A DNA stretch of 64,000 nucleotides. Origin: Hydrogenovibrio halophilus DSM 15072 (GTDB lineage: Bacteria > Pseudomonadota > Gammaproteobacteria > Thiomicrospirales > Thiomicrospiraceae). Shown piece after piece: positions 45,691 through 54,878 of the stretch. The notes under the pieces are model-generated. The model saw nothing but the letters and a program-made list of their open reading frames with translations. It made no database searches and was not told where the DNA came from. A program made the position numbers and the translations under genes. How positions within the stretch are numbered: position 1 is the stretch's first letter; every line of letters begins with the position of its first letter. Location of the stretch: contig NZ_KB913033.1 of NCBI RefSeq assembly GCF_000384235.1, positions 124,001 to 188,000 on the forward strand. The letters are read 5' to 3'.

Positions 45691-46830
45691 TCACTTCTGA
45701 CTCAGCCGCGGCAGATTGGCCGCCGGAATGGTGTTTTCATAAACCAGTTGCCAGCGTCCCTGATCGGCTTCGCGCCAATACTGTTCCACTCTGTCTTCGT
45801 TGCCCACCGGAAAACTGACGTAATACACTCCAAGTTCACCTGGGTAGGCGTAGACGCTGACTTCCGACCAGTCCACCTGATAAGGCGAGTCTTCACGCAA
45901 CCACTGATTGATCCGCGTCAGAACCGATTGTTTGTGGTCATTGATTTCGGCCTGGGTCCGCACGGGCGTTTTTTCGGCAATGATCACCGGCGTGGTCTGG
46001 TTCAGGCCAAAGCGAAACAGCAGATTTTCCATGGCCGGATTGTTGAGCACCACACAGCCACGACTGGCTAGAGGCGGACGGCTGTATGTGGTTCTGGGCG
46101 TGCCATGCAGCCAGATTCCCGACCCTGTCCGCCCTTTGCCTTTGTCCCAGGTATTGGGGTAGTTCAGCGTCAACGCCCCAACCCCATACAGTTCCGGCAG
46201 GGTTTCGTCCGGCAACTGTTTGACAATCTGATAGACCCCGACCGGGGTTTTCTTGTCACCACGAACCTGCTTGCCCGTGCCTTTTTCACCTAGGGTGACA
46301 TAGTAACTGCCAACTTCTTCGTAACCGTTTTCCTGCTGCTGGTACAGGAACAGACGATGTGCCTCGGCATCCACAATCACCAGAAACGGTTCCTGACTGG
46401 TTTTGAGTACATATTGAGACAGGATGTGATCGCGTTGTTGTTGCGCTGAAAGCACTTCCCTGTTCTGACGCCAGCGCACTTTGGCTTCGGTCACCAGTGA
46501 ATCGATGGTTTTGGCATGGCGCTCACGCTGGGCCAGCACGCTTCGGTTCTGACCGGCTTTGATCGCCAGCAATTCCGCTTTGAGCAATTGCGCCAATTTG
46601 TATTCCGGCATGTCTGCGGCCAATTGACTCAAATCGGTCACGGCCGGTTCCATCGCCCCCTGTTCAAGGGCGGAAAGCCCGGTCAGCAATTTTTCTTCCG
46701 CCAACAGCGTAAAGCCGTCTTGTGCCAGCAGCGGCGAGGAAAGCGCCAGCCCGCAGACAGCCAGGCAGGGCCGCAGACGTTTGAACAAAGCTTTGTGGCG
46801 AAAAGGCATCAGGTGCTTATTGAGAAACAT
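45691..46830 (-). CDS. L,D-transpeptidase (YkuD family)
   Basis: 379 residues with a signal peptide (about 1-36, ending SSPLLAQ), a helical region (about 40-130) and a YkuD catalytic domain (about 140-270). That domain starts FLVIVDAEAHRLFLYQQ and holds WLHGTPRTTYSRPPLASRGC, with the catalytic His and Cys of HGTP...SRGC. A C-terminal region of about 100 residues follows. It forms 3-3 crosslinks or anchors proteins on peptidoglycan in the periplasm. GAGGAAG precedes the ATG, and the start overlaps the end of the upstream TPR gene by 14 bp. Confidence 0.9.
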   Translation of the reverse strand: MFLNKHLMPFRHKALFKRLRPCLAVCGLALSSPLLAQDGFTLLAEEKLLTGLSALEQGAMEPAVTDLSQLAADMPEYKLAQLLKAELLAIKAGQNRSVLAQRERHAKTIDSLVTEAKVRWRQNREVLSAQQQRDHILSQYVLKTSQEPFLVIVDAEAHRLFLYQQQENGYEEVGSYYVTLGEKGTGKQVRGDKKTPVGVYQIVKQLPDETLPELYGVGALTLNYPNTWDKGKGRTGSGIWLHGTPRTTYSRPPLASRGCVVLNNPAMENLLFRFGLNQTTPVIIAEKTPVRTQAEINDHKQSVLTRINQWLREDSPYQVDWSEVSVYAYPGELGVYYVSFPVGNEDRVEQYWREADQGRWQLVYENTIPAANLPRLSQK

Positions 46831-47677
46831 TGATTACTTCCTCTAATGCAATCCGCCACTGACCGTTTTCCTTTAGGTGCCAGATCAGTTTTTTGCGCAC
46901 CTGGTCGCGAAAAAAGTCCGACTGATAGGCCTGATCAAAACTCACCTGAATGGACTGATGCCCCAGGGGAATGGCTTGAATGTCTGACAGGGTGATGCGG
47001 ATGAATTCCGGGCGACTCAAACTGGCCTCTCGATTGGCGACCCAGGCCTGGTGGGTTTTATGGTCGTCCGGCAGAAAATCGGACACGTAGTAGTTCAGGT
47101 AGGCCTGCAGATTCTGTCCGGCCCAGGCCTTGCGCCAGGACTCAGTGCGATTGACCACGGTTTGCATGGCCTGTTCAAGTTGACGAAGGCTTCGGTTTTC
47201 GACCGTCTGCATCTCGGTCTGGGCACTCAGCTCCCACTTTGGATCGGGCTGGCGCAACTCTGTGTCAAATACGGCCTGATAGGCTTGCTGCGACTGATAA
47301 GCATAAACCTGAGCAAGATTTTCGCGCAACACCCGAACCTGTGGAATTTCCGCCAGCGCCGCTTCCAGTTCCTGCTGGGCCCGGTCGTATTGTTCCAGTT
47401 GCATCAGGGTGGCCGCTAGGTTGTTGCGCACCGCCAAGTGATCAGGAAAATCGGCTTTCAACGCCTCCAGCCGTTCCAACGCCATTTGATAATCGCCGGA
47501 CTGCGCAGCCTGGGTGGCGGCCTCGAAACGGGACGGAAAGTCCTCGGCCTGCGCCCAGGCGGATGAGATCACACCCCACAAAAAGAACAATAAAACCAGT
47601 GCTTGAAACAACCGGGTGGTCAAACATTGATGAGTTCGGGCACAGTCATGCCTTGGCGTGCAAACGTGTCGGTCCAT
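46817..47677 (-). CDS. Exported TPR protein with NTF2-like C-terminal (Cds6-type) domain
   Basis: 286 residues from the ATG at 47677. The signal peptide ends near SSAWAQA, two to three TPR repeats follow (FEAATQAAQSGDYQMALERL and next), then a linker and a C-terminal NTF2-like domain (WAGQNLQAYLNYYVSDFLPD and onwards, ending NGQWRIALEEVI). Such Cds6-type domains accompany or are fused to L,D-transpeptidases in many proteobacteria. Here the gene directly precedes and overlaps one, so it is likely a partner that binds peptidoglycan or guides the enzyme. No clear ribosome-binding site was seen, so the start is approximate. Confidence 0.78.
   Translation of the reverse strand: MDRHVCTPRHDCARTHQCLTTRLFQALVLLFFLWGVISSAWAQAEDFPSRFEAATQAAQSGDYQMALERLEALKADFPDHLAVRNNLAATLMQLEQYDRAQQELEAALAEIPQVRVLRENLAQVYAYQSQQAYQAVFDTELRQPDPKWELSAQTEMQTVENRSLRQLEQAMQTVVNRTESWRKAWAGQNLQAYLNYYVSDFLPDDHKTHQAWVANREASLSRPEFIRITLSDIQAIPLGHQSIQVSFDQAYQSDFFRDQVRKKLIWHLKENGQWRIALEEVINVSQ
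47041..47052. repeat. ACCAGGCCTGGT palindrome, one mismatch
   Basis: Inside the TPR gene (minus strand His-Gln-Ala-Trp-Val). The first base is C. Confidence 0.65.
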
Positions 47678-47781
47678 GTCAATCAACGACAGCCTCAAAC
47701 GGTTGGGGCGCGCCTAAAACAAAGGCACAGCCGGAATAACTTGAAAAAATTCAATTTTGTATTGATATAAGCCGGTCTATT

Positions 47782-49818
47782 CTAACGCAAATCACCGACC
47801 CCGACCATAGAGGATTTGAGGGTTTTGATTCGGTCGCGCAAACTGGCCGCCGCTTCGAAATCCAAATCCTTGGCTGCCTTGTACATTTTCTTTTCCACCT
47901 GCTTGATTTCAGCGGCCAATTCGGCCGGTGTTTTGTGGGCGTCTTCACCGATGGCAAAAGGGGCTTGCGTTTCGGCGACCTGATCTCTGGCCCGTGATTG
48001 GCTGGGCTTTTTGGCATAGGGCGAGTCTTCGAGAATGTCGGCGACTTTTTTGTTGAGTTTCTGCGGGGTAATGCCATGGGCTTCATTGTGCGCAATCTGT
48101 TTGTGCCGACGGCGCTCGGTTTCATCCATCGCCTTCTGCATGGAACGGGTGATTTTGTCGGCATAAAGAATCGCCTTGCCTGCCACATTGCGCGCGGCAC
48201 GGCCAATGGTCTGAATCAATGAGCGGTCCGAACGTAAAAAGCCTTCCTTATCCGCATCCAGAATCGCCACCAGCGACACTTCGGGAATGTCCAGACCTTC
48301 CCGCAACAGGTTGATGCCCACCAGCACATCGAACTCACCCAGCCGAAGGTCCCGGATGATTTCAATTCGCTCGACGGTGTCAATGTCCGAGTGCAGATAG
48401 CGCACCCGAACCTGATGTTCTTCCAGATACTCGGTCAGATTTTCCGCCATGCGTTTGGTCAAGGTGGTCACCAGCACCCGTTCTTCGACCTCGACCCGCT
48501 TGCGAATTTCGCCCAACAAATCGTCCACTTGCGTGGTCGCCGGACGCACTTCAATTTCCGGATCGACCAGACCGGTGGGACGCACCACCTGCTCGACCAC
48601 TTTCGATTGGTGCTCGGCTTCGTATTTGGCTGGGGTGGCCGAGACAAAAATGCACTGCGGCATGACCCGTTCAAACTCATCAAACCGCATCGGACGGTTG
48701 TCCATGGCCGACGGCAGACGGAAACCGTAGTTGACCAGGTTCTCTTTGCGCGAACGGTCGCCTTTGTACATGCCGCCAATCTGCGGAATGGTGGCATGGC
48801 TTTCGTCAATCATCATCACCGCATCCGGCGGCAGATAATCCAGCAGCGTCGGAGGCGGCTCGCCCGGCCCCCGGCCGGACAGATAGCGCGAATAGTTTTC
48901 GATGCCCGAGCAATAGCCCAGTTCGGCCATCATCTCAATGTCGAGACGGGTGCGTTCTTCCAGTCGTTGTGCCTCGACCAGCTTGCTGCGCTCGCGCAAA
49001 TCGGCCAGACGCTCGACCAGCTCGACTTTGACCTGATCAATGGTTTTGAGAATCTGTGTGCGCGGGGTCACATAATGGGACTTGGGGTAGACCGTGATCC
49101 GGGTCGGACGACTGATCAATTCGCCCGTCAGGGGGTCAAACCATGCCAGCGCCTCCACCTCGTCATCAAACAGCTCAATCCGAATCGCAAACTCATCGGC
49201 TTCGGCCGGAAACACATCGATCACATCCCCACGCACCCGAAAGGTCCCGCGCCAGAGTTCGGTTTCGTTGCGGTTGTACTGCATGGTGCTGAGTTTTTCC
49301 AGAATCTCACGTTGGGGAATCTGGTCACCCAGACGCAGTTGCAGAATCATTTTCAGATACTGGTCCGGGTCCCCCAGACCGTAAATGGCGGAAACGGTGG
49401 CAATCAGCACCACATCGCGCCGTTCCATCAGGGCCTTGGTGGCCGACAAGCGCAACTGCTCAATCTGTTCATTGACCGAGGCGTCTTTGTCGATGTAGGT
49501 GTCCGAAGCGGGCACGTAGGCTTCCGGCTGATAATAGTCGTAATAGGAGACAAAATATTCCACCGCATTGTCCGGGAAAAATCCTTTCATCTCACCATAC
49601 AACTGCGCCGCCAGGGTCTTGTTGTGGGCCATGATAATGGTTGGGCGCTGGACCCGTTCGATCACATTGGCCATGGTGAATGTTTTGCCCGAGCCGGTCA
49701 CACCCAGCAGCGTCTGAAAGGCTTCGCCGTCTTCCAGCCCCTCAACCAATGCATTGATTGCCCCAGGCTGATCCCCAGCCGGCTCGTATTGTGAAACCAT
49801 CTTGAAACGTTTCGCCAC
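47782..49818 (-). CDS. uvrB: Excinuclease ABC subunit B
   Basis: UvrB is the damage-verifying helicase-like subunit of nucleotide excision repair. I choose the GTG at 49818, giving 678 residues, because [20 protein letters not shown] aligns with the E. coli start; a TTG four codons upstream is also open. Motifs: Walker [15 protein letters not shown], the beta-hairpin [12 protein letters not shown], helicase motif [12 protein letters not shown], motif [11 protein letters not shown] and the C-terminal UVR domain ([15 protein letters not shown]) that binds UvrC. No LexA box was found by eye in 49819-50016. Confidence 0.97.
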   Translation of the reverse strand: MAKRFKMVSQYEPAGDQPGAINALVEGLEDGEAFQTLLGVTGSGKTFTMANVIERVQRPTIIMAHNKTLAAQLYGEMKGFFPDNAVEYFVSYYDYYQPEAYVPASDTYIDKDASVNEQIEQLRLSATKALMERRDVVLIATVSAIYGLGDPDQYLKMILQLRLGDQIPQREILEKLSTMQYNRNETELWRGTFRVRGDVIDVFPAEADEFAIRIELFDDEVEALAWFDPLTGELISRPTRITVYPKSHYVTPRTQILKTIDQVKVELVERLADLRERSKLVEAQRLEERTRLDIEMMAELGYCSGIENYSRYLSGRGPGEPPPTLLDYLPPDAVMMIDESHATIPQIGGMYKGDRSRKENLVNYGFRLPSAMDNRPMRFDEFERVMPQCIFVSATPAKYEAEHQSKVVEQVVRPTGLVDPEIEVRPATTQVDDLLGEIRKRVEVEERVLVTTLTKRMAENLTEYLEEHQVRVRYLHSDIDTVERIEIIRDLRLGEFDVLVGINLLREGLDIPEVSLVAILDADKEGFLRSDRSLIQTIGRAARNVAGKAILYADKITRSMQKAMDETERRRHKQIAHNEAHGITPQKLNKKVADILEDSPYAKKPSQSRARDQVAETQAPFAIGEDAHKTPAELAAEIKQVEKKMYKAAKDLDFEAAASLRDRIKTLKSSMVGVGDLR

Positions 49819-50016
49819 AATCCCTCTCAAATTCCCTTAAAAAACACGCGCAGGCGTTGTAAAATAGCCTTAACAAAAAACGAGACCTTTGCACGGAATC
49901 GCCATGTGTTTTGCGACCTGTCCATGAAACGCTTTTTCAATCCGGTCATTTTAACGCAATCACATCTGCGAGTTACAAACGTTCCGCATCGAACCCATAA
50001 AAACGAGTAGCCTTTT

Positions 50017-51198
50017 ATGTCAAGACTGTCAGATCGCGTCAATCGAGTTCAACCCTCTCTTACGCTGGTGATCACCGCCAAAGCCGCCGAACTCAAACGG
50101 GCCGGCAAAGACGTGATCAGTCTGGGCGCTGGCGAACCGGATTTTGACACGCCCGATCACATCAAAGCCGCCGGGATTCGTGCCATTGAAAACGGCCAGA
50201 CCCGCTACACCGCAGTCGATGGCACCCCGGAACTGAAAGAAGCGATCATGGCCAAATTCAAACGCGACAATGGCATCGACTACCAGATGGACGAAATCCT
50301 GGTCTCGTCCGGCGGCAAACAAAGTTTCTACAACCTCTGCCAGGGCCTGCTCAATGACGGCGACGAAGTGATCATTCCTGCGCCTTACTGGGTGTCTTAT
50401 CCCGACATGGCACTGTTGGCCGGCGGCAAACCCGTAGTGCTGGAAACCGGAATTGAGCAGCGCTACAAAATCACGGCGGAACAACTCAAAGCGGCAATCA
50501 CCGACAAAACCCGAATGATGGTGATCAACAGCCCATCCAACCCATCAGGGGCCGTCTACTCGCGCGATGAACTCGCCGCAATCGGTGCGGTGCTGGCGCA
50601 ACATCCGGAAATTGTCATCGCCTCGGACGACATGTACGAGCACATCATTCTGGGTGAGACCCCTTTCACCAACATTCTGCAGGTCTGCCCGGAACTGAAA
50701 GACCGCACCGTGGTCATGAACGGCGTGTCCAAAGCCTATGCCATGACCGGCTGGCGCATCGGCTATGCCGGCGGTCCCAAGGATCTGATCGGTGCCATGC
50801 GCAAAGTGCAATCTCAAAGCACCTCCAATCCCTGTTCCATTTCCCAGGCTGCCTCAGTCGAAGCGCTGAATGGGCCACAGGACTGCATCGACACCATGGT
50901 CACGGCGTTCAAACAGCGCCATGATTTTGTGCTCGAGACCGCCAACCGGATTCCCGGCATTCAGAGCATTCCCGCAGCCGGCGCTTTCTATGCGTTTCTG
51001 GATGTGCGCGAGGCGATGAAAATAAAGGGGATGGAAAAGGACGCCGACTTTGCGACGGCTCTGCTGGAACAACAGGAAGTCGCCGCCGTCCCCGGTTCAG
51101 GTTTCGGCGCACCGGGGTATTTGCGCATTTCCTTCGCCACCAGTCTGGACCATCTGAAAGAAGCGCTGAAGCGACTGAAAACGTTTATGGAAACTTAA
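50017..51198 (+). CDS. PLP-dependent aspartate aminotransferase
   Basis: This 393-residue class I aminotransferase interconverts aspartate and oxaloacetate with glutamate and 2-oxoglutarate. The PLP lysine is in NGVSKAYAMTGWRIGYAGGP. INSPSNPSGAVYSRDEL (Asn for cofactor ring contact) and the C-terminal GAPGYLRISFATS (Arg for the substrate carboxylate) are intact. The opening LSDRVNRVQPSLTLVITAKA is the pattern of the I-gamma subgroup found in many bacteria, some of which also act as prephenate aminotransferase. It is a single gene divergent from uvrB. Confidence 0.92.
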   Translation: MSRLSDRVNRVQPSLTLVITAKAAELKRAGKDVISLGAGEPDFDTPDHIKAAGIRAIENGQTRYTAVDGTPELKEAIMAKFKRDNGIDYQMDEILVSSGGKQSFYNLCQGLLNDGDEVIIPAPYWVSYPDMALLAGGKPVVLETGIEQRYKITAEQLKAAITDKTRMMVINSPSNPSGAVYSRDELAAIGAVLAQHPEIVIASDDMYEHIILGETPFTNILQVCPELKDRTVVMNGVSKAYAMTGWRIGYAGGPKDLIGAMRKVQSQSTSNPCSISQAASVEALNGPQDCIDTMVTAFKQRHDFVLETANRIPGIQSIPAAGAFYAFLDVREAMKIKGMEKDADFATALLEQQEVAAVPGSGFGAPGYLRISFATSLDHLKEALKRLKTFMET

Positions 51199-51218
51199 CC
51201 CGGATATTCACCTTCCAG

Positions 51219-51506
51219 TTAAGAAGCAACCTGAACGGCGATTTTAAACCCAAGGGCATGCAACAGTTTGTCCAGCGTTTCAAATTTAGGTTGCGTCTCA
51301 CCATTCAACACACGGTAGAGATGTTGACGATTGAGCCCACTGAGTTGGGCGGTTTCACTCATACCTTTCTCTCGCACCAAATGGCGAAGACCATCCAAAA
51401 GGCCGTCAATCCCGCCTTCTTCAAGGAAGGCCGAAAGGTAAAGCGCCATGTCTTCCTGAGTCTCAACATTTTGCGCAAATTGAAATTCATTCAGTTGCAA
51501 TGCCAT
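51219..51506 (-). CDS. Orphan HigA-like addiction-module antidote protein
   Basis: 95 residues of the antidote family seen next to RelE-like toxins (HI1420 type): VETQEDMALYLSAFLEEGGI, then a helix-turn-helix with KGMSETAQLSGLNRQHLYRV and LNGETQPKFETLDKLLHALG. The toxin gene is normally directly upstream. Here the 37 bp upstream and the neighbouring nudE leave no room for one, so the antitoxin is orphaned and could act only as a regulator. It is squeezed between the convergent aminotransferase and nudE. Confidence 0.82.
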   Translation of the reverse strand: MALQLNEFQFAQNVETQEDMALYLSAFLEEGGIDGLLDGLRHLVREKGMSETAQLSGLNRQHLYRVLNGETQPKFETLDKLLHALGFKIAVQVAS

Positions 51507-51543
51507 CGCTCCCCTCCAATCGTGCGCTTAGCGCTTTGGCGCT

Positions 51544-52092
51544 TCAAAGTTTTTGAACAGATTGCAACAGACACAACAAGGCCGCATAAGCGCGGCCTTC
51601 GCTGAATTCGGGGTGGGCCAGCAACTCGGGCCAGTCTTTCAGTGGCCAGCGAATCACTTCAAGCGGTTCGGGTTCGTCGCCTTCGGCGGGGTCTTCGACC
51701 AAATCTTCGGCCAGAACAATGTGGGTATGGTGGGACATGTAACCGGCCGCCAGAGTGACGGTATCCAGCTTTTTCAGCGATCTGGGGCGGTAACCGATTT
51801 CTTCACGCGCTTCTCGCTCGGCCGCCTCCAGCCAGGACTCACCGGGATCGATCTTGCCTTTGGCAAACCCCAGCTCATAACGCCCAACGCCTGCGGCGTA
51901 TTCACGGATCAAAATCAGGTCCTCGCCAATCAGCGGGACAATCAATACCGCCCCTTCCACAGAGCTGACCAGACGTTCAAATTCAACGCGCGTCTGGTTG
52001 GGGTATTCGATTTCCAGCCCTTCGACTTTGAAGACACGGGTGTGTGCCAGGGCCTTTTTCGATAGAATGACTGGGTGAGACGTTTTTTCCAT
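51544..52092 (-). CDS. nudE: ADP compounds hydrolase NudE
   Basis: This is a Nudix hydrolase for ADP-ribose, Ap3A and NADH-type dinucleotides. From the ATG at 52092 it has 182 residues. The Nudix box GKIDPGESWLEAAEREAREEIGY matches the GX5EX7REUXEEXGU pattern exactly. The N-terminus has LEIEYPNQTRVEFERLV, as in E. coli NudE. It is divergent from the YrfG-like nucleotidase gene (29-bp gap), which mirrors the nudE-yrfF-yrfG neighbourhood of enterobacteria. Confidence 0.93.
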   Translation of the reverse strand: MEKTSHPVILSKKALAHTRVFKVEGLEIEYPNQTRVEFERLVSSVEGAVLIVPLIGEDLILIREYAAGVGRYELGFAKGKIDPGESWLEAAEREAREEIGYRPRSLKKLDTVTLAAGYMSHHTHIVLAEDLVEDPAEGDEPEPLEVIRWPLKDWPELLAHPEFSEGRAYAALLCLLQSVQKL

Positions 52093-52121
52093 AAAATCAT
52101 CATACGCAAAGCGAATCAAAA

Positions 52122-52814
52122 ATGCGAGAGAGCCCCCAGAAAAAGCCTTTGAAGCCGGTGACACTGCCCTGGTCCGAGATTGACACCGTCCTGCTCGACA
52201 TGGATGGCACCCTGCTGGATCTGCACTTTGATTTCCATTTCTGGATGGAATATGTGCCCCAGAAATACGCCGAGAAAAACGGCCTGTCTGTCAAGGAAGC
52301 CAGCCAGCTGATCCGGCAGAAAATCCATTCCCAGACCGGCACCCTGAACTGGTATTGCCTGGATTATTGGCAGGAACAGCTGGGTTTGCCCATTGTCGAG
52401 CTCAAGCACGAGCTCAAACATCTGATCGCCGAACACCCGGAAGTGATTCGCTTTCTGGCCAGTCTGCGGGCGCTGGACAAACAGGTCATCATGGTCACCA
52501 ATGCCCACCGCGACAGCCTGGCCATCAAACTGGAACAGACTGAGATCGGCGAATACTTCGATGCGATGGTGTCTTCACACGATTTCGGACTGCCCAAGGA
52601 AGCCACTCAATTATGGGCGCACATTCGCAAGCAAACGCCATTTGCACCCGAACGCACCCTGCTGATTGACGACAACCTGACCGCGCTGCGTTCCGCCCGC
52701 GAATACGGCATTGCCCACCTGCTCTGTGCGGTCCACGTCAGCCCCAGGCTCGACTTTGTCAACCCACAGGAGTTTGCGGGGTTTGAACATTTCAGCCAGA
52801 TCATCCCCTCCTGA
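52122..52814 (+). CDS. yrfG: HAD-family GMP/IMP nucleotidase (YrfG-like)
   Basis: 230 residues with all HAD motifs: DTVLLDMDGTLLDLHFD (nucleophile and acid Asp), VIMVTNAHRD (motif 2), KEAT (Lys) and ERTLLIDDNLTALRSAREYG (motif 4). The segment LDLHFDFHFWMEYVP is typical of YrfG, which dephosphorylates GMP and IMP. The next-door nudE supports the call. It converges on the TPMT gene across a 48-bp gap that contains one perfect ACCAGGCCTGGT. Confidence 0.9.
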   Translation: MRESPQKKPLKPVTLPWSEIDTVLLDMDGTLLDLHFDFHFWMEYVPQKYAEKNGLSVKEASQLIRQKIHSQTGTLNWYCLDYWQEQLGLPIVELKHELKHLIAEHPEVIRFLASLRALDKQVIMVTNAHRDSLAIKLEQTEIGEYFDAMVSSHDFGLPKEATQLWAHIRKQTPFAPERTLLIDDNLTALRSAREYGIAHLLCAVHVSPRLDFVNPQEFAGFEHFSQIIPS

Positions 52815-52840
52815 CTCGGGGAAAACTGCGCCAAAAAACT

Positions 52841-52852
52841 ACCAGGCCTGGT
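52841..52852. repeat. ACCAGGCCTGGT palindrome, perfect
   Basis: In the 48-bp gap between two convergent stop codons, with A-run and TTAAAA flanks. Could also serve as a weak hairpin. Confidence 0.85.
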
Positions 52853-52862
52853 TAAAACCCCA

Positions 52863-53495
52863 TCAGGCTGGCGTCAGCCGATAAGCGGTCTCAACGGTGG
52901 CCACGCCCTTGCGTTCAAAGCGCACGCTTTCCAACACGTCCACATGGTAATCGGGCGCATAGAGTCGTTCGATCTCAGCGCGACCGACACTGAAAGGCGG
53001 CCCTGAAAGCGCAGCCTGATCATACTCCATCGCAATCAGCATCTGCGGCACCGTCTGAGGCAGAATCGCTTTCATGTGGGCCACATAGTCCTGGCGCATT
53101 GACGGGGGCAACGCAATCAGGGCCGCCCGGTCGTACACCGCTCCCACTTCGGCACAATCGCGGGCGCGCAAATGAAAGAAATCCCCGCAGAACAGCGCCA
53201 GGCCATCGACTTCGTAGCCGGTCAAATCCGGATGAGACGTGGGCGTGCCCACCAACCGGTGCTCTTCCAGAAAATCCTGCAACGCTTTTTCGCTGAGTTC
53301 GACGCCGATCACGGAATGCCCCAGCTCTTTCAGCCAGAGCATGTCCAGGGTTTTGCCGCAAAGCGGCACCAGCACGGACGTCTGATTGTCCAGCCCCAGG
53401 CGCTGCCAATGCGCCTGCAAAAACCGGTTGATGTCCGCCTGATGAAACCCGACCCGGCCGCTGTGCCACATCTGATGCCAGAAATCCGCCTGCAT
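52863..53495 (-). CDS. tpm: Thiopurine S-methyltransferase family protein
   Basis: From the ATG at 53495 (GGGAGC before it) the protein has 210 residues, the usual bacterial TPMT length. The start MQADFWHQMWHSGRVGFHQA is diagnostic. SAM-binding segments are SVLVPLCGKTLDMLWLKELG and VIGVELSEKAL, followed by VYDRAALIALPPSMRQDYV. Bacterial members methylate thiopurines, and some act on selenium or tellurium oxyanions. It is divergent from the thioredoxin-like gene. Confidence 0.94.
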   Translation of the reverse strand: MQADFWHQMWHSGRVGFHQADINRFLQAHWQRLGLDNQTSVLVPLCGKTLDMLWLKELGHSVIGVELSEKALQDFLEEHRLVGTPTSHPDLTGYEVDGLALFCGDFFHLRARDCAEVGAVYDRAALIALPPSMRQDYVAHMKAILPQTVPQMLIAMEYDQAALSGPPFSVGRAEIERLYAPDYHVDVLESVRFERKGVATVETAYRLTPA

Positions 53496-53551
53496 ACCGC
53501 TCCCGTTTGTCTGCTTGCACGCAAAGTCTGCGCAAATTCGATGGCAACCAT

Positions 53552-53557
53552 TATAAT
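53552..53557 (+). promoter_or_regulatory. TATAAT -10 box very close to a start codon
   Basis: A perfect TATAAT ends 6 bases before the ATG at 53564. Transcription would then start at or next to the start codon, giving a leaderless mRNA. No convincing -35 box is seen. Confidence 0.4.
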
Positions 53558-53563
53558 GGGCGC

Positions 53564-54094
53564 ATGACAAAAAAACAGCACAACACCCCCCAACGATTCT
53601 GGCAGAAGCACTGGGTCAAAAACCTGCTGTGGATGCTTGTGTTTCTGGCTCTGTTTCTGCTGCTGCGCCCGTTCATGCAGGGCGATGTGGTCGAAGGCCA
53701 GGCCCCGGATTTTGCCGCCACCACTCTGGAAGGCGAACCGGTTCGACTGAGCGACTTCAAAGGCCAGGCGGTGCTGGTGCATTTCTGGGCGACCTGGTGC
53801 CCCATTTGCGAATTCGAAATCGACGGCATTGAAACCGTGGCCGAACACTGGCCGGTCATCAATGTGGCAACTCAGTCCGGCTCTGACCAAACCCTGCACG
53901 ACTATGCAGACAAACACAATATGAACCCGGCGCACATCGTCAATGACGCAGACGGCGAACTGTTTGCCCGTTACGGGGCCAAAGCGGTCCCGGCAACGTT
54001 TGTGGTGAATCCCGAAGGCCGGATTGAATTTGTGGAGGTGGGCTATTCCACCAGCTGGGGGCTGAGAGCGCGACTCTGGTGGGCGAGTCAATGA
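53564..54094 (+). CDS. Membrane-anchored thioredoxin-like protein (ScsD/TlpA type)
   Basis: 176 residues: a short cytoplasmic start, one membrane helix (about 18-37, NLLWMLVFLALFLLLRP), then a periplasmic redoxin domain with APDFAATTLEGEPVRLSDFK, the active site FWATWCPICEFE (CxxC) and the cis-Pro loop AVPATFVVNPEGRIEF. It resembles ScsD and other TlpA-like protein-disulfide oxidoreductases. The partner for electron supply is not in the window. No ribosome-binding site precedes the ATG, while a TATAAT sits 6 bases upstream. It is 19 bp before the next gene. Confidence 0.88.
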   Translation: MTKKQHNTPQRFWQKHWVKNLLWMLVFLALFLLLRPFMQGDVVEGQAPDFAATTLEGEPVRLSDFKGQAVLVHFWATWCPICEFEIDGIETVAEHWPVINVATQSGSDQTLHDYADKHNMNPAHIVNDADGELFARYGAKAVPATFVVNPEGRIEFVEVGYSTSWGLRARLWWASQ

Positions 54095-54113
54095 CGCACG
54101 GGACACTGGCACC

Positions 54114-54839
54114 ATGATCAAAGCCCTGAAGCGTCTGGCCGGAAAATCGGCCAAACCCGAGCTGGTCGATTGCGTGCGCGATGAATATGGGCTGATGCAA
54201 GTGGTGGACACCGCCACCACACGCAGTCTGTACTTCAATACACTGGTCGAACAAAGCCGCCAGTTTCTGCATGCACCGATGACACTGGGGTTTGAGTACC
54301 AGCAGTCATTGTTTGACCGGATACTGGCGTTTGCACAGGACCATGCCGTATCCAATACCCCCAAAATCTGCATGCTTGGGGTCGGTGGCGGCACGCTGGC
54401 CACGCATTGTCATTATGCCCTGCCTGCGGCCCCGCAAACACTGGTAGACATTCGTGAAAGCGTCTTTGATCTGGCCCACGATTATTTTGGCCTGCCGCAC
54501 ACACCGCTCATTCAAACAAAGTGCCAAGACGCCGAAGCCTTTGTGTATGAGGCGGCACAAAACTCTGACCCTGCGTTCGACACTGTTTTCGATATTTGGG
54601 TGGTAGACCTGTATGATCAGCACACCATGCCCGATGCGTTCAGCGAACCGGGGTTTTTGCATCAACTGGCGGCCTGTGTCAAACCACCAGGCCTGGTACT
54701 TTTCAACCTGTGGTGTGGCAATGCCAAAGCCACGGCTCAGGTGATTGAATTCTGGGAGCAACAGGGTGATTTCAGCGTGACCAGTTACCCGACCGTGAAC
54801 ACCGGCAACATTGTGCTGGCCGTACAGGCCCGAACGTAA
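54114..54839 (+). CDS. Spermidine-synthase-like protein
   Basis: 241 residues with the spermidine-synthase fold: an N-terminal strand region (VRDEYGLMQVVDTATTRSLY), FEYQQSLFDRILAFA, the nucleotide loop ICMLGVGGGTLATHCHYALP, then DIWVVDLYDQHTMPDAF in place of the catalytic Asp-containing D(A/S)xDP segment. Substrate residues of true SpeE enzymes are only partly kept, so the substrate is unknown. It probably shares a transcript with the redoxin gene upstream. Confidence 0.75.
   Translation: MIKALKRLAGKSAKPELVDCVRDEYGLMQVVDTATTRSLYFNTLVEQSRQFLHAPMTLGFEYQQSLFDRILAFAQDHAVSNTPKICMLGVGGGTLATHCHYALPAAPQTLVDIRESVFDLAHDYFGLPHTPLIQTKCQDAEAFVYEAAQNSDPAFDTVFDIWVVDLYDQHTMPDAFSEPGFLHQLAACVKPPGLVLFNLWCGNAKATAQVIEFWEQQGDFSVTSYPTVNTGNIVLAVQART
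54687..54698. repeat. ACCAGGCCTGGT palindrome, perfect
   Basis: Inside the spermidine-synthase-like gene, read as Pro-Gly-Leu-Val. Confidence 0.85.
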
Positions 54840-54878
54840 CGACCGACAACCTTAAACATCAGGAACGATTCCCTTTTT

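Noticed and set aside
49831-50016. LexA-type SOS box before uvrB
   Set aside because: A CTGT was seen near 49918, but no partner ACAG at the required spacing.
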